Source: Alphaproteobacteria bacterium (GTDB taxonomy: Bacteria; Pseudomonadota; Alphaproteobacteria; UBA7887). Taken from it: a stretch of DNA of 55,700 nt. The translations under genes and the position numbers were made by a program. Below are positions 37,131 to 49,172 of the stretch, piece after piece; the stretch's first letter is position 1; every line of letters begins with the position of its first letter. Location of the stretch: the NCBI GenBank assembly GCA_030739735.1, contig JASLYQ010000020.1:1-55700 (forward strand), in the 5' to 3' direction. The notes under the pieces were generated by a model. It searched no databases. It worked only from the letters and a program-made list of their open reading frames with translations, and was not told where the DNA came from.

Positions 37131-37888
37131 GCGACAGCCGGGAAGACTTCGCCCGCCTCAACACGCCGCACACGCCCGTCGGCGAGCTGCGCCAGCAAGG
37201 CTCCGTCCTTTGCCAGGTCGAGGAAGGTGGCAGCAAAGCTCTCCTCGCCGATGCGAACCAGTAAGAGTTTACCAAGACCAAGTGCGCGGGCCAGCCAGGC
37301 GTCACGCACCGGCGCGAATCCTGCGTCAAGCCAGACCTTCTGCCAGCGCAAGAAATGACTCGCGAAAGCTTCCAGCATAACTTCCACCGCTACGGTGTCG
37401 CCGCCCTCAGCAACCAGATCGGTGGCCGGAAACTCCGTTCTCTCCGGATGCTTGGCGAGATTGACACCGACACCCATAACGAGCCAGTCGAGCCTATGGT
37501 CGTCGCACAGGGACGATTCGAGCAGGATGCCGGCGCACTTTCGACCGCGCAGAAGCACGTCGTTAGGCCACTTATGAGCAATCTCCGCGGAAAGCCCACT
37601 GGTCCCGGCGATAGCATCGGCCAGCGCCACGGTAGCGACGAACGACAGTTGCGCCGCCTCGCCGACCGAGCGATCCGGCCGCAAGATGAGCGAGAGATAG
37701 AGATTACCCGGTGGTGATTTCCAGTCCCGGCCGCGGCGGCCCCTGCCCTTGGTCTGCTCGCGGGACCAGATCAGCGTACCAGCCGGCGCGCCCTCTTCCG
37801 CACGGCGCTTCGCTTCATCGTTGGTGCTGTCGATGCTGTTGAAGGCGACGACATCGTATGCCGGTGGTAGCGATAGCGGCACAATCAT
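37127..37888 (-). CDS. birA: Biotin--[acetyl-CoA-carboxylase] ligase
   Basis: The enzyme activates biotin with ATP and attaches it to the carboxyl-carrier protein. The 253 residues hold only the catalytic and C-terminal domains; the N-terminal DNA-binding domain of the E. coli repressor is absent, so it should not regulate transcription directly. STNDEAKR, the biotin loop GRGRRGR (48-54) and KWPND (106-110) are intact. It overlaps nuoN and coaX by 4 bases each, which places cofactor genes in the complex I transcript. Confidence 0.94.
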   Translation of the reverse strand: MIVPLSLPPAYDVVAFNSIDSTNDEAKRRAEEGAPAGTLIWSREQTKGRGRRGRDWKSPPGNLYLSLILRPDRSVGEAAQLSFVATVALADAIAGTSGLSAEIAHKWPNDVLLRGRKCAGILLESSLCDDHRLDWLVMGVGVNLAKHPERTEFPATDLVAEGGDTVAVEVMLEAFASHFLRWQKVWLDAGFAPVRDAWLARALGLGKLLLVRIGEESFAATFLDLAKDGALLAQLADGRVRRVEAGEVFPAVA

Positions 37889-39330
37889 GGAAATAACGCT
37901 GCCGCAGCCACACCGGCGCCAGCCACCAGCGGGCTCGGATTGACGAAGAAGAACAGCATGATGACGCTGGTGCCACCTATAACCAAAGCCAACTCGCGCT
38001 CCAGAGGCATATCAAAGCCTTCGCCCGGCTCGTCGAAATACATAATCCTGATGATGCGCAAATAATAGAAGGCACTAATAACACTTGCCAAGAGCCCTAT
38101 AATAGCCAGTTCGAAGAGCCCCGCCTCGACCGCCGCCAGAAAGACATAAAGCTTACCAAAAAAACCTGCAAGCGGCGGGATACCGGCCATCGAGAACATT
38201 AGGATGCCGAGCGCCAAAGCGAGCAGCGGTTGGCTGCGCGCCAGACCCGCCAAATCGCTGACGTTCTCCAGCATCTGTCCGCGCGCGCGCATGGCCAGGA
38301 TGCAGGCGAAAATACCGATGACCATGATTAGATAAATCGCCATGTAGACGATGACGGCGCGTACGCCTACCTCGTTGCCAGCCGCCAAGCCGACCAAGGC
38401 ATAGCCAACATGACCGATCGAACTGTACGCCATTAGCCGCTTAATATTGGTCTGGTAGATAGCTGCGAAGGCGCCAAGCGCCATCGAGGCGATAGCGATA
38501 AATACCACTATTTGACGCCATTCGCCGACAAGCCCGCCGAAGGGATCGATGAGGACGCGCACGAACAATGCCATGGCCGCGACCTTCGGCACTGTGGCGA
38601 AGAAAGCAGTGATGGCGGTGGGCGCACCCTCGTAGACATCGGGCGTCCACATATGGAAAGGCACAGCCGAGATCTTGAAGGCCAGGCCCGATGCCACGAA
38701 GACTAGCCCGACGATCAGCCCGACCGCTGGCGTGTCGTCACTAAGCTCGGCCACAAGCTCATCAAAACCTGTACTGCCAGCGAAGCCGTAGACCAGAGAA
38801 CAGCCATAGAGAAGCATGCCCGAGGACAGCGCGCCGAGGATGAAATATTTTAGGCCGGCCTCGGTCGAGCGACGATTGTCGCGCTTGATCGTAGCAATGA
38901 CGTAAAGTGGCAGGCTATGCAGCTCAATACCAACATAGAGCGCCATGAGATCGTTAGCCGAGATCATCATCAGCATGCCGAGTGTGGCGAAGACCATGAG
39001 CCCGGCATACTCGAACTGTTCGAGCCGCTCCCGTTTTCGATAACCGTTGGCGATGATAAGAGTCAACGCAGCGCCGATAAGCACGAGGCCCTTCATAAAG
39101 TGCGCAAAGGCGTCCGCTACGAAGAGCCCGCCGAAGGCAAGACGCGACTCACCCGGCGCCATGAGCAACAACAGGAAAGCGCCGAACATCCCGAGCAGCG
39201 CAATGACCGTCGCGGATTTATCACTCTGATCCTCGCCGCGCCGAAGGACGCCAACCATCAGGATGACCACCGCAGCAACGAGGAGGACCACCTCGGGCAG
39301 GACCGGAGCGAGATCGGGAAAGCCGTTCAT
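37885..39330 (-). CDS. nuoN: NADH-quinone oxidoreductase subunit N
   Basis: NuoN is one of three antiporter-like proton-pumping subunits in the membrane arm of complex I. The 481 residues predict 14 membrane helices. The conserved lysine regions are recognisable, for example in [18 protein letters not shown] and [18 protein letters not shown]. It is the last nuo gene; its start overlaps nuoM and its end overlaps birA, each by 4 bases. Confidence 0.96.
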   Translation of the reverse strand: MNGFPDLAPVLPEVVLLVAAVVILMVGVLRRGEDQSDKSATVIALLGMFGAFLLLLMAPGESRLAFGGLFVADAFAHFMKGLVLIGAALTLIIANGYRKRERLEQFEYAGLMVFATLGMLMMISANDLMALYVGIELHSLPLYVIATIKRDNRRSTEAGLKYFILGALSSGMLLYGCSLVYGFAGSTGFDELVAELSDDTPAVGLIVGLVFVASGLAFKISAVPFHMWTPDVYEGAPTAITAFFATVPKVAAMALFVRVLIDPFGGLVGEWRQIVVFIAIASMALGAFAAIYQTNIKRLMAYSSIGHVGYALVGLAAGNEVGVRAVIVYMAIYLIMVIGIFACILAMRARGQMLENVSDLAGLARSQPLLALALGILMFSMAGIPPLAGFFGKLYVFLAAVEAGLFELAIIGLLASVISAFYYLRIIRIMYFDEPGEGFDMPLERELALVIGGTSVIMLFFFVNPSPLVAGAGVAAAALFP

Positions 39331-40826
39331 TGACCCACCATCTCAATTGGCGGCGGGGCTGTCGCGGGTTGCGCCTGTACCATCAGGTTCTCTACTGAGA
39401 CGTGCATCACGTCGAGGAAGCTGTTGGGGTAAATGCCCATCCACAACACCGCCAGGATCAACGGCGCGAAGATGACAATCTCGCGGCGGTCGAGGTCCAG
39501 GATGGCCTTAAGGTTTTCCTTTGTCAGATCGCCAAAGATGACCCGGCGATAGAGCCAAAGCATGTAGGCAGCACCGAGAATAACACCGAGGGCAGCAAGC
39601 GCCGCGGTCCAGGTGCTCACTTGGAAGATGCCGAGCAGCACCAGGAACTCGCCGACGAATCCGCCGGTGCCAGGCAGGCCAATCGAGACCATAGTAAAGA
39701 CCAAAAACACAGCCGCATAAACAGGCATGCGATGCACCAGACCGCCATAGGTCTCGATGAGACGAGAATGCATGCGATCGTAAACCACGCCGACGCATAG
39801 AAACAAGGCAGAGGAGACAATGCCGTGGCTGAGCATCACCATGATACCGCCTTCGAGACCCTGCTGCGTCAACGTGAAGATGCCGATTGTGACGAAGCCC
39901 ATATGCGCCACCGATGAGTAGGCGATGAGCTTCTTCATGTCCTCCTGCACCAGGGCGACCAACGAGGTGTAGATCACCGCGACGACGCTGAGGCCGTAGA
40001 TTAAGGGTGCGAAGAACTCGGACGCCTCCGGCAGCATTGGCAGCGAGAAGCGCAGGAAGCCGTAGCCGCCGAGCTTTAACAGGACACCGGCCAGAACCAC
40101 CGAGCCCGCTGTCGGCGCCTCGACATGGGCGTCGGGTAGCCAAGTGTGGAAGGGCCACATAGGCACCTTGACGGCGAACGAAGCGAAGAGTGCCAGCCAC
40201 AGCCAGTATTGCAGAGAAGGCTCGAACTCAGCATCCATAAGCAGCGGGATATCGGCCGTGCCGGCGCTGATCACCATGGTCAGAAAAGCGACCAGCAACA
40301 GCACTGAGCCCGCCAGCGTGTAAAGAAAGAACTTGAAGGCGGCATAGACCCGCCGCGACCCGCCCCAGACCCCGATGATTAGGAACATCGGAATCAGGAT
40401 GCCTTCGAAGAAGACATAAAACAGCACGATGTCCAAAGCCATGAAGACGCCGTTCATCATCGCGCCCATGACCAGGAAGGCGATCATGTACTCCTTCACG
40501 CGCTCCTTGATGGCAATCCAGCTTGCCAGCACACAGACCGGGATCAGAAATGACGACAGCACCACGAACAGGATCGAAATGCCGTCAACGCCAAGATAGT
40601 AGGAAAGACCCAGGCTCGGCATCCAGTCGACGCGCTCGACGAATTGGAAATCGGCGCTGCCGCCGTCGAAACTCGACCACAGCAAGAGCGATAGCGCGAA
40701 GGTGATGAGCGAGGTCCACAGTGCCACGGCGCGCGCGTTGCGCTCCTCCGAGCCGATGAGAAATATCAGGAAGGCACCGAACAGCGGCACCACGATGAGA
40801 AGGCTGAGCAGCGGCCAGCTATGCAT
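39327..40826 (-). CDS. nuoM: NADH-quinone oxidoreductase subunit M
   Basis: NuoM is the second antiporter-like pump of the complex I membrane arm. The start at 40826 ([17 protein letters not shown]) gives 499 residues, as a membrane protein should begin; the longer reading to 40874 enters nuoL. The family segments [20 protein letters not shown] and [17 protein letters not shown] are intact, with about 14 helices. It starts 4 bases after nuoL. Confidence 0.96.
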   Translation of the reverse strand: MHSWPLLSLLIVVPLFGAFLIFLIGSEERNARAVALWTSLITFALSLLLWSSFDGGSADFQFVERVDWMPSLGLSYYLGVDGISILFVVLSSFLIPVCVLASWIAIKERVKEYMIAFLVMGAMMNGVFMALDIVLFYVFFEGILIPMFLIIGVWGGSRRVYAAFKFFLYTLAGSVLLLVAFLTMVISAGTADIPLLMDAEFEPSLQYWLWLALFASFAVKVPMWPFHTWLPDAHVEAPTAGSVVLAGVLLKLGGYGFLRFSLPMLPEASEFFAPLIYGLSVVAVIYTSLVALVQEDMKKLIAYSSVAHMGFVTIGIFTLTQQGLEGGIMVMLSHGIVSSALFLCVGVVYDRMHSRLIETYGGLVHRMPVYAAVFLVFTMVSIGLPGTGGFVGEFLVLLGIFQVSTWTAALAALGVILGAAYMLWLYRRVIFGDLTKENLKAILDLDRREIVIFAPLILAVLWMGIYPNSFLDVMHVSVENLMVQAQPATAPPPIEMVGQ

Positions 40827-40830
40827 CGTC

Positions 40831-42756
40831 CTAGCCCCCCAGCCCAACCATGTACCAGGTGACCAGTGCGGCAACGCCGATCAGCATGGCAAAGGCATAA
40901 TGGTATACGAAGCCGGTCTGCAAACGGCTGGCACGGCGTGCCAAGTCTATCACCGCGGCAGCAACGCCATCCGGACCAATACCGTCGATCAGATCGCTAT
41001 CGCCAGACTTCCATAAGCCGACCCCAAGCCGTTTCGCTGGATTGACGAAGATCCGGTCGTAGAGTTCGTCGAAATACCATTTGTTGAGCAGAAACAGGTA
41101 GAGGACCCTCGCCTTCGCTGCCAACTGCCCGGGCAGGCCCGGGTTGGCAACATAGAACAGATAGGCAATGCCGATGCCGACGACCGCCAAAAACAGCGGT
41201 AAGTACTTGGCCCAAAATGGGATATGATGGGCATCGGCAAGCGCCGTGTGGCCCTCCGTCATGACGATAGCATCGCCCCAGTAATGGGCATCCACAGCGA
41301 TCAAGCCGACCCCGAAATAGCCGGCGGAAATGGCACCGGCGGCCAGCACCGTCATGGGCAGCAGCATCACCATGGGCGACTCATGAACGTGCGCCATGAC
41401 CTTCTCGTCCGCCCGCGGCGCGCCATGGAAGGTCATAAACAGCAACCGCCAAGAATAGAACGCAGTCATCATCGCGGCCGCTGCACCGAGCCAATAGGCG
41501 TAAACTCCTACGCCGCCGCCGACTGCAAAGGCAGATTCGAGAATGCCGTCTTTGGAGAAAAATCCGGCGAAGGGTGGTATCCCCGCCAGCGCCAGGGAGC
41601 CAATCCACATCAGGGCATAGGTAAAGGGGATCATGCGCCAGGTGCCGCCCATCTTGCGCATGTCCTGCTCGTCGGACATGGCATGGATCACCGAGCCCGC
41701 GCCAAGGAAGAGGAGCGCCTTGAAAAAGGCATGGGTCAGGAGATGGAAGATGCCGGCGGAATAGGCCGAGACACCGCAGGCGAAGAACATATAACCGAGC
41801 TGGCTGCACGTGGAATAGGCGATCACCCGCTTGATGTCGTTCTGCACGAGACCGACCGTAGCGGCGAAGAAGGCGGTTGAGGCGCCGACAATGGTTACCA
41901 CGGTGAGCGCCGTATCGGAGAGCTCAAACAACGGAGAGCAGCGCGCCACCATGAACACGCCGGCCGTGACCATGGTCGCGGCGTGGATGAGGGCGGAAAC
42001 TGGGGTAGGACCCTCCATAGCGTCAGGCAGCCAAGTGTGCAGACCCAGCTGCGCCGACTTTCCCATGGCGCCGATGAACAGCAACAAGCAGACCGTACTC
42101 AGCGTATCGACCTCCATACCGAGGAAGTCTAACTTTGTACCGTCCATGGCAGGCGCAGCAGCGAAGACGGTGGCGTAGTCCACCGAATCGAATACCAGAT
42201 AGATCGCTAAGATTCCGAGCGCAAAGCCGAAGTCGCCAACACGGTTGACCACAAAGGCCTTGATAGCCGCAGCATTGGCGGCGGGCCGCGTGTACCAGAA
42301 GCCAATCAGCAGATAGCTGCAAAGACCAACGCCTTCCCAGCCAAAATAGAGCTGCACGAAATTATCTGCCGTCACTAGCATCAGCATTGAGAAGGTGAAC
42401 AGCGAGAGATAGGCCATGAAGCGCGGAATATGCGAATCGTGCGCCATGTAACCAACGGAATAGACATGCACGACGGCCGAGACCACGGTTACCATGAAAA
42501 GCATGATCGCGGTCAGCGAATCCACACGCAGCGACCACGAGAAGTCGAGAGAGCCCGAGGTCATCCAAGTGAACAGTTCAACCGTATAGGGCTCTTGGCC
42601 ACCAACGGCCTGTGCGAATATAACGGTGCCGAACACGGCCGAGACAATCAGCGCACCGCAGGTCACGACTTGCGCCCCGCGGGCGCCGATGACGCGGCCG
42701 AACAGGCCGGCAATAATTGCCCCTATCAGAGGTAGGAACACGCTGAGCGTGATCAT
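40831..42756 (-). CDS. nuoL: NADH-quinone oxidoreductase subunit L
   Basis: NuoL is the distal antiporter-like pump with the long lateral helix that braces the membrane arm. The 641 residues give about 16 helices including that C-terminal extension. [40 protein letters not shown] and [17 protein letters not shown] are the conserved blocks. It starts 6 bases after nuoK. Confidence 0.96.
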   Translation of the reverse strand: MITLSVFLPLIGAIIAGLFGRVIGARGAQVVTCGALIVSAVFGTVIFAQAVGGQEPYTVELFTWMTSGSLDFSWSLRVDSLTAIMLFMVTVVSAVVHVYSVGYMAHDSHIPRFMAYLSLFTFSMLMLVTADNFVQLYFGWEGVGLCSYLLIGFWYTRPAANAAAIKAFVVNRVGDFGFALGILAIYLVFDSVDYATVFAAAPAMDGTKLDFLGMEVDTLSTVCLLLFIGAMGKSAQLGLHTWLPDAMEGPTPVSALIHAATMVTAGVFMVARCSPLFELSDTALTVVTIVGASTAFFAATVGLVQNDIKRVIAYSTCSQLGYMFFACGVSAYSAGIFHLLTHAFFKALLFLGAGSVIHAMSDEQDMRKMGGTWRMIPFTYALMWIGSLALAGIPPFAGFFSKDGILESAFAVGGGVGVYAYWLGAAAAMMTAFYSWRLLFMTFHGAPRADEKVMAHVHESPMVMLLPMTVLAAGAISAGYFGVGLIAVDAHYWGDAIVMTEGHTALADAHHIPFWAKYLPLFLAVVGIGIAYLFYVANPGLPGQLAAKARVLYLFLLNKWYFDELYDRIFVNPAKRLGVGLWKSGDSDLIDGIGPDGVAAAVIDLARRASRLQTGFVYHYAFAMLIGVAALVTWYMVGLGG

Positions 42757-42762
42757 TCCAGA

Positions 42763-43071
42763 TCAGCCCTTCATAAGATTTATGTCCTCGACATCGATGG
42801 TGTCGTGGACACGGTTGTAGACAACGAGGATCGCCAGACCGATCGAGATTTCGGCGGCAGCAACGGTGAGCACGAACATGGCAAAGACCTGCCCCACCAG
42901 GTCCTGTAAGTAGACAGAGAAAGCTACCAGATTGATGTTGACGGCGAGCAGCATCAGCTCGATAGACATCAGGATGATGATGACGTTCTTTCGATTGAGA
43001 AAGATGCCGAAAATGCCGATCGTGAAGAGGATCGCGGCGAGCACCAGATAATGCGAGATCGTGATGGTCAT
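42763..43071 (-). CDS. nuoK: NADH-quinone oxidoreductase subunit K
   Basis: This small membrane-arm subunit has three helices and conserved buried glutamates on the proton path. The 102 residues contain [28 protein letters not shown], here spanning the Glu in SIELML, and [13 protein letters not shown] with the second Glu. Its first base is the last base of the nuoJ stop. Confidence 0.96.
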   Translation of the reverse strand: MTITISHYLVLAAILFTIGIFGIFLNRKNVIIILMSIELMLLAVNINLVAFSVYLQDLVGQVFAMFVLTVAAAEISIGLAILVVYNRVHDTIDVEDINLMKG

Positions 43072-43676
43072 CAGATGCCGCTTCCCGGCGTCACTCTGCG
43101 GATTTCTATTGAATCCTCGCGCCGGCGCGCCACTTGATCAACTATCGTCTGTCGACGCACACCTTCGCGCCGGCGCAAAGTGAGCACGATGGCGCCCACC
43201 ATAGCGATGAGCAGGATCACCCCAGCGGCCTGAAAAAGATAAAAATAATTGGTGTAGAGCAACCGGCCCAACGCCTCAGTATTACTGACTCCGCCATCGT
43301 TCGGCATAGGCATCGCCATCGTTCCCTCGCCGGCGCGAATGGCAGCGACAGCAAAGCCGAGTTCGATCATCAGCACCAGCCCGATAGCACCGCCGATGGG
43401 CAAATATTGCAAAAAGCCTCCGCGGATCGCGCTGAAGTCGGTGTCGAGCATCATGACGACGAACATGAACAGTACGGCCACAGCACCCACATAAACGATG
43501 GCCAATATCAGGCCCAAGAACTCGGCCCCCATGAGCACGAACAGGCCCGCCCCGTTGAGGAAAGCAAGGATCAGAAACAAGACGCAATGCACCGGATTGC
43601 GCGCAGTTATGACCATAACCGCGGAGGCGATCATGACCGCAGCGAAGAGATAAAAGCAAAGCGAAGCAATGATCAT
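43071..43676 (-). CDS. nuoJ: NADH-quinone oxidoreductase subunit J
   Basis: NuoJ is a five-helix membrane-arm subunit near the quinone-coupling region. The ATG at 43676 ([15 protein letters not shown]) gives 201 residues. A longer reading up to 43862 only runs antiparallel-free through nuoI in another frame and is not used. [13 protein letters not shown] and [17 protein letters not shown] are family blocks, the latter holding the pi-bulge helix. It starts 10 bases after nuoI. Confidence 0.95.
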   Translation of the reverse strand: MIIASLCFYLFAAVMIASAVMVITARNPVHCVLFLILAFLNGAGLFVLMGAEFLGLILAIVYVGAVAVLFMFVVMMLDTDFSAIRGGFLQYLPIGGAIGLVLMIELGFAVAAIRAGEGTMAMPMPNDGGVSNTEALGRLLYTNYFYLFQAAGVILLIAMVGAIVLTLRRREGVRRQTIVDQVARRREDSIEIRRVTPGSGI

Positions 43677-43686
43677 CCACGATTCC

Positions 43687-44175
43687 TTAGCGATACGGCG
43701 CGTCGGCTTTAAGGTTCGCGGCGATATATGTCTCCCAACGATCGCCGTTGGCAAGCAAGCGCTCCTTATTGTAGAGCAATTCCTCGTGGGTCTCGGTAGC
43801 GAACTCATAATTCGGACCCTCGACGATAGCATCCACCGGACAGGCATCCTGACAAAAACCACAATAGATGCACTTGGTCATGTCAATGTCATAGCGCACC
43901 GTGCGCCGGCTACCGTCCCCGCGCGGCGCGCCCTCGATAGTGATCGCCTGGGCTGGACATATGGCCTCACAGAGCTTGCAGGCGATACAGCGCTCCTCGC
44001 CGTTTGGGTAGCGACGCAGCGCGTGTTCACCGCGGAAACGAGGGCTCAATGGTCCCTTTTCGTGGGGATAGTTAATTGTCACCTTAGGCTTGAATAGATA
44101 AGTCAAAGTCAGCCACAGACCAGAAACAAGCTCGCTCAACAGAAGGCCGCGGCGCCCGCGGTCAACGAGTGACAT
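43687..44175 (-). CDS. nuoI: NADH-quinone oxidoreductase subunit I
   Basis: NuoI carries clusters N6a and N6b that pass electrons toward NuoB. The ATG at 44175 has GAGG upstream and gives 162 residues; a TTG two codons earlier is less likely. Two ferredoxin-type [4Fe-4S] motifs are intact: Cys63, 66, 69, 73 ([12 protein letters not shown]) and Cys102, 105, 108, 112 ([12 protein letters not shown]). [17 protein letters not shown] is a further signature. Confidence 0.97.
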   Translation of the reverse strand: MSLVDRGRRGLLLSELVSGLWLTLTYLFKPKVTINYPHEKGPLSPRFRGEHALRRYPNGEERCIACKLCEAICPAQAITIEGAPRGDGSRRTVRYDIDMTKCIYCGFCQDACPVDAIVEGPNYEFATETHEELLYNKERLLANGDRWETYIAANLKADAPYR

Positions 44176-44184
44176 TGCCAAACC

Positions 44185-45195
44185 TCACTTCGGAAACCAG
44201 TCGAACGCGACCACCGCACCGGCGGTGAGCGCCACCCAAAGCAACGAAAACGGTAAGAATACCTTCCAGCCAAGGCGCATCAGCTGGTCGTAACGGTAAC
44301 GCGGGAACGTCGCCCGCACCCAGAGAAAGCCGAACAACACCAGTGCCACCTTGCCCCCGAACCAGATGATGCCTGGAATCCAAGTAAAGGGAACTATATC
44401 GAACGGCGGCAACCAACCGCCAAGGAAGAGAATCACCGTCATGCCGCTCATCAGAATCATCGCAGCGTATTCGCCGAGATAGAACAAGGCGAACAGCATC
44501 GACGAATATTCGACGAAATAGCCCGCTACCAGCGTCGCCTCGTCTTCCGGCAGATCAAACGGCGAGCGATTGGTCTCCGCCAGGGCAGAGATGAAGAAGA
44601 TGACGAACATAGGAAACAGCGGAACAACGAACCAGAGGTCCTTCTGCGCCATGACGATCTCGCTCAGGTTCAGCGTGCCGGCACAAATCAGCACCGTGAC
44701 GATGACAAACCCCATCGAGACTTCGTAGGATACCATTTGCGCCGCTGAGCGTAGGGCACCGAGAAAAGCGTAGCGCGAGTTGCTCGCCCAACCCGCCATC
44801 AACACGCCGTAGACGCTAAGGGACGAAACTGCGAAGAGGTAGAGAATACCAACATTGATATCGGCGATCACCCAGCCCTCATCAAACGGGATGACGGCCC
44901 AGGCGACAAAGCTGAGGGTGAAGGTGATCATAGGTGCTAGGATGAAGACGTAGGTATCCGCGCGAACAGGAAACACGGTCTCCTTCAGAAATAACTTCAA
45001 GCCGTCCGCCAGAGGCTGGAATAGACCCAAGGGACCGACCACGTTCGGTCCCTTGCGCAATTGTATGGCGCCGATCACCTTACGCTCAACATAGGTGAGA
45101 TAGGCAACTGCCAGCAAGAGCGGCACCACGACCACCAGAATTTGTGCGACGATAATGATTCCTGGCCAGAAATAGCCGCCCCACAAGGCGCTCAT
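44185..45195 (-). CDS. nuoH: NADH-quinone oxidoreductase subunit H
   Basis: NuoH joins the peripheral and membrane arms and forms much of the quinone chamber. The ATG at 45195 ([16 protein letters not shown]) overlaps the nuoG stop by 4 bases and gives 336 residues with eight helices. [21 protein letters not shown] and [20 protein letters not shown], the quinone-site loop with its conserved acidic residues, are intact. Confidence 0.96.
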   Translation of the reverse strand: MSALWGGYFWPGIIIVAQILVVVVPLLLAVAYLTYVERKVIGAIQLRKGPNVVGPLGLFQPLADGLKLFLKETVFPVRADTYVFILAPMITFTLSFVAWAVIPFDEGWVIADINVGILYLFAVSSLSVYGVLMAGWASNSRYAFLGALRSAAQMVSYEVSMGFVIVTVLICAGTLNLSEIVMAQKDLWFVVPLFPMFVIFFISALAETNRSPFDLPEDEATLVAGYFVEYSSMLFALFYLGEYAAMILMSGMTVILFLGGWLPPFDIVPFTWIPGIIWFGGKVALVLFGFLWVRATFPRYRYDQLMRLGWKVFLPFSLLWVALTAGAVVAFDWFPK

Positions 45196-47264
45196 GCCGG
45201 CTTCTTCTCTTTCGGCGCCACGGCTGGCGGCGGCGCGCCGAACGAGGCCGTGCACCTAGCCATAGTCTCGGAAGCACGGCTGATCGGATCGGTCATGTAA
45301 TAGTTCGCAACAGGCGAGACGAAGGCATCATCAGCCATCGGGCCATCCTCGCCAAACGCACGCCAGGTTGCGGTTGCCACCTTGCCTATGTTCTTCATAT
45401 GCGGTGAGGTGTCCCACATGCGCTCGCGTAATTCGGCGAGCGTGTCGTAGGGAAGCTTCAGCCCGAGGGTTTCGGATAAGGCACGCAGCACAGACCAATC
45501 GGCCCGCGCCTCGCCCGGCGGAAAGACTGCCATGCGGGTACGCTGCACGCGCCCTTCCATGTTGACGTAGGTCGCGTCTTTTTCGGTATAGGCCGCGCCG
45601 GGCAGAATAACGTCGGCGCGCTGGGCGCCAGCATCACCATGATGGCCCTGGTAGATCACAAAGGCGTCGCCGAGTGCCGCCATATCAATCTCATCCGCGC
45701 CGAGCAGATATAGCGCTTCAAGCTTACCCTCACCCGCCGCCTGCACCATGCCGGCAACGTCGAGCCCGAACTCGTTCGGCAGCAGGCCCAGATCAAGACC
45801 ACCAACACGCGCAGCCGCCGTATGCAGCACGTTGAAGCCGTTCCAGTCCTTACTCACCATGCCGAAGCGCTCGGCGATAGCGCGTGCATGACTGAGAATT
45901 TGCCCTCCGTCCTCTCGCGCCAAAGCGCCTATGCCGAGAATGAGCATGGGCCGTTTTGTGGCACTCAGAACAGACGCAAAATTGCCCTCACCCTTAGTCA
46001 GTCTGACCAGGGCGGACGGTTCATCGCCAAGGTGCTCGTAACGATAGGTCAAATCGCTTTCCGGCCCGACGACGCCAATCGTGAAGCCGCCAGCACGCCA
46101 GCGCTTGCGAATGCGTTGATTGACAACTGGCGCCTCACGCCGTGGATCTGTGCCTATCAGTAGTAGGGCATCTGCCTCTTCGATCCCGGCCAGTGTGCTG
46201 TTAAAGAGATAACTTGCGCGCAACCGATCGAGCTTGGCCCCGTCCTGGCGACAATCGATATTGGGTGAGCCAATATCGTCGGTCAGATCCTTGAGCGCGT
46301 ACATAGCCTCGCAATCAGCCAGATCGCCAGCGATGGCACCGAAGCTGCCTGAGTCCACGCGCTCCATCTGTCTGGCGATGGTCGCAAAGGCCTGCTCCCA
46401 GCTGGCCGCGCATAGCTTGCCGTCCTGGTCCCGCACATAGGGCCTGTCGAGGCGCTGGCGCGTGAGACCATCATAGGCAAAGCGCGATTTATCGCCAAGC
46501 CACGTCTCGTTTACCGCCTCGTTGAGGTGCGGCAGGATACGCATCACCCGGCGTTCACGAGCATCGATCCGGATGCTGCTACCGACGGCATCGAGCGCAT
46601 CAATTGATTTGATCTCCCGCAGCTCCCACGAGCGTGCGCTGAAGGCATAGGGCTTGGAGGTCAAGGCACCAACTGGGCAGAGATCGATGATGTTTCCCGA
46701 GAGCTCCGAGTGCAGCCCGCTCTCGATGACAAAGCTGATCTCAATCTCCTCACCACGGAACAGCCCTCCCAGCGCCGGCACGCCGGCGACTTCCTCCATG
46801 AAGCGAACGCACCGCGTGCAGTGGATACAGCGGGTCATAACAGTCTCGACCAGGGGCCCGAAGTTCTTATCGGGCACCACGCGCTTGTCCTCGTCGTAGC
46901 GGCCGACATCACGCCCAAAGGCCATCGCCTGGTCCTGCAGGTCACACTCACCGCCCTGGTCGCAAATCGGGCAATCGAGGGGATGATTGATGAGCAATAG
47001 CTCCATCACGCCTTCGCGGGCCTTGCGCACCACCTCGCTGTCGGTGTGGACAACCATACCGTCGCCCGCCGGCATGGCACAGGAGGCGATCGGTTTTGGC
47101 GACTTTTCCACCTCGACCAGACACATGCGGCAATTGCCGGCGATCGACAGCCGGTCGTGGTAACAGAAGCGCGGCACCTCGGCGCTGGCTTGCTCGCAAG
47201 CCTGGAGCACCGTGGTCCCCGGCTTAACCGTGATTTCCTGACCGTCGACAGTCAGTGTTGGCAT
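45192..47264 (-). CDS. nuoG: NADH-quinone oxidoreductase subunit G
   Basis: NuoG is the large iron-sulfur subunit of the NADH-oxidising arm. The ATG at 47264 ([11 protein letters not shown]) has a GGAGGG site upstream and gives 690 residues, the mitochondrial-like length rather than the 900 or so of E. coli. Cys34, Cys45, Cys48 and Cys62 hold the [2Fe-2S] cluster. Further cysteine motifs ([13 protein letters not shown] and CIHCTRC) hold the [4Fe-4S] clusters. The molybdopterin-oxidoreductase-like C-terminal domain is present without its cofactor. Confidence 0.96.
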   Translation of the reverse strand: MPTLTVDGQEITVKPGTTVLQACEQASAEVPRFCYHDRLSIAGNCRMCLVEVEKSPKPIASCAMPAGDGMVVHTDSEVVRKAREGVMELLLINHPLDCPICDQGGECDLQDQAMAFGRDVGRYDEDKRVVPDKNFGPLVETVMTRCIHCTRCVRFMEEVAGVPALGGLFRGEEIEISFVIESGLHSELSGNIIDLCPVGALTSKPYAFSARSWELREIKSIDALDAVGSSIRIDARERRVMRILPHLNEAVNETWLGDKSRFAYDGLTRQRLDRPYVRDQDGKLCAASWEQAFATIARQMERVDSGSFGAIAGDLADCEAMYALKDLTDDIGSPNIDCRQDGAKLDRLRASYLFNSTLAGIEEADALLLIGTDPRREAPVVNQRIRKRWRAGGFTIGVVGPESDLTYRYEHLGDEPSALVRLTKGEGNFASVLSATKRPMLILGIGALAREDGGQILSHARAIAERFGMVSKDWNGFNVLHTAAARVGGLDLGLLPNEFGLDVAGMVQAAGEGKLEALYLLGADEIDMAALGDAFVIYQGHHGDAGAQRADVILPGAAYTEKDATYVNMEGRVQRTRMAVFPPGEARADWSVLRALSETLGLKLPYDTLAELRERMWDTSPHMKNIGKVATATWRAFGEDGPMADDAFVSPVANYYMTDPISRASETMARCTASFGAPPPAVAPKEKKPA

Positions 47265-47277
47265 GCGCTTCCCTCCG

Positions 47278-48555
47278 TTACGCAGCGCGCTTCTTGCGCT
47301 CAAGGATGCGGTGCTCGATCTCTGCGCGAAAATGCCGGATCAGGCCTTGGACTGGCCAGGCCGCAGCATCGCCAAGCGCGCAGATGGTATGACCTTCAAT
47401 TTGCTTGGTCACGGTCTCCAGCATGTCGATTTCCTCGATCTCCGCATTGCCGGTGACCATGCGCTCGAGCACGCGCCACACCCAGCCCGTACCTTCACGG
47501 CAGGGGGTGCATTGGCCGCAACTCTCATGTTTGTAGAAATGCGCCAGGCGCGCAATGGCAGCGATAATATCGGTAGACTGGTCCATAACGATGACAGCTG
47601 CCGTGCCGAGTCCGGATTTGGCATCACGCAGCGCGTCGAAATCCATGATCTGGTCTTCGCAAGCAGTCTTAGGCAGACAGGGAACCGAGGAGCCGCCGGG
47701 GATCACGGCCAGCAAGTTGTCCCAGCCGCCACGCACACCACCGGCATGGCGCTCGATGAGTTCGCGCAAGGGGATGCTCATCGCCTCCTCAACATTGCAG
47801 GGTCGCTCAACATGGCCAGACAGGCAGAACAGCTTGGTGCCGGTATTATTCTTACGGCCGATGCCCGAGAACCAACTCGCCCCACGTCGCAAAATGGTTG
47901 GAGAAACGGCCACTGTCTCAACATTAGTTACCGTAGTTGGACAGCCATACAGTCCGGCATTAGCAGGAAATGGCGGCTTCAACCGCGGTTTCCCCTTCTT
48001 GCCCTCTAGGCTTTCGAGTAGTGCCGTCTCCTCTCCACAGACATAGGCACCGGCACCTCGATGGAGATAAACATCAAACACTTCCCCCGTGCCGCAGGCA
48101 CCCTTGCCGATCAGCTTGGCCTCATAGGCTTCGTCGATAGCGCGCTGCAATGCCTGAGCTTCGTTGTAAAACTCGCCGCGGATGTAGATGTAGGCCGCCT
48201 TTGCCCCCACCCCGAAGCCGGCAATGACGCAACCCTCGATGAGCTTGTGCGGCTCGTGGCGCAGGATATCGCGGTCCTTGCAGGTACCGGGCTCGCTCTC
48301 ATCCGCATTGACGACAAGAAAGGACGGACGACCGTCCAGCTCCTTTGGCATGAACGACCACTTGAGACCGGTGGGAAAGCCCGCGCCGCCGCGCCCGCGC
48401 AAACCAGAGGCCTTGATATCCTCGACAATCTTGTCGCGACCGCGCTCCAGCAAAGCCTTAGTGTCATCCCAATCACCACGTGCCTGTGCCGCCTTTAAAT
48501 CGACGCCGAGATTGCCGTAGAGATTGGTAAAAATACGATCCTTGTCGGCCAGCAT
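47278..48555 (-). CDS. nuoF: NADH-quinone oxidoreductase subunit F
   Basis: NuoF binds NADH and FMN and holds cluster N3. The 425 residues have the nucleotide loop GRGGAGF (54-60), the FMN-contacting [13 protein letters not shown], the glycine-rich [16 protein letters not shown], and the cluster ligands in [11 protein letters not shown] plus a later Cys in HTICALGD. It shares one base with the nuoE stop and is 13 bases before nuoG. Confidence 0.97.
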   Translation of the reverse strand: MLADKDRIFTNLYGNLGVDLKAAQARGDWDDTKALLERGRDKIVEDIKASGLRGRGGAGFPTGLKWSFMPKELDGRPSFLVVNADESEPGTCKDRDILRHEPHKLIEGCVIAGFGVGAKAAYIYIRGEFYNEAQALQRAIDEAYEAKLIGKGACGTGEVFDVYLHRGAGAYVCGEETALLESLEGKKGKPRLKPPFPANAGLYGCPTTVTNVETVAVSPTILRRGASWFSGIGRKNNTGTKLFCLSGHVERPCNVEEAMSIPLRELIERHAGGVRGGWDNLLAVIPGGSSVPCLPKTACEDQIMDFDALRDAKSGLGTAAVIVMDQSTDIIAAIARLAHFYKHESCGQCTPCREGTGWVWRVLERMVTGNAEIEEIDMLETVTKQIEGHTICALGDAAAWPVQGLIRHFRAEIEHRILERKKRAA

Positions 48556-49172
48556 CAGGTTCCATCCTCCGCTAGCAAGGTGGTGCGCCCACCGATCGGC
48601 GCCGAGGTGTCGCGATTGTGCTCTTGCGAGCCTATGATCACTGGCTTTCCGACCTTCAGATCATCGAGCAGACTCACCATGCGCTCAGCATCCAGATCTT
48701 CGTAATAGTTATCGTTGATCTGCACCACCGGCGCATTGACGCAGGCACCGAGACACTCGACCTCGACCAAGGTGAATTCACCGTCATCGCTGCTCCCGCC
48801 AAGTTCGACGTCGAGATGCTCGCGGCAAGCATTGATAAGGTCGTCACTACCCCGCAGCCAGCAAGGCGTGGTGCGGCAGACTTGTACTAAGTGCTTACCA
48901 ACCGGCGCTAAATTGAACATGGTGTAGAAGGTCGCCACTTCGAAGGCGCGAATCTCGGGCATCTTAAGCAGTTCTGCGACCGCGCGAATTGCTGCCTTGG
49001 GCAACCAACCCCCATGCTGACGCTGGGCCAAGTCCAGCAACGGGATACAGGCGCTCTGCTGATGACCCGGGGGGTACTTGGCGATTACCGCCTCTGCCGC
49101 CAACATGGTCTCCTTACTGAAGACGAACGAATTTGGCTGCTCCGACGCCGGCGCAAAGTGACGCCCGCTCAT
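48555..49172 (-). CDS. nuoE: NADH-quinone oxidoreductase subunit E
   Basis: NuoE is the thioredoxin-like subunit with the off-path [2Fe-2S] cluster N1a. The 205 residues include ligands Cys99, Cys104, Cys140 and Cys144 ([10 protein letters not shown] and [10 protein letters not shown]). About 40 residues follow the fold as a polar tail with no family signature. Its start overlaps nuoD by 4 bases. Confidence 0.96.
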   Translation of the reverse strand: MSGRHFAPASEQPNSFVFSKETMLAAEAVIAKYPPGHQQSACIPLLDLAQRQHGGWLPKAAIRAVAELLKMPEIRAFEVATFYTMFNLAPVGKHLVQVCRTTPCWLRGSDDLINACREHLDVELGGSSDDGEFTLVEVECLGACVNAPVVQINDNYYEDLDAERMVSLLDDLKVGKPVIIGSQEHNRDTSAPIGGRTTLLAEDGT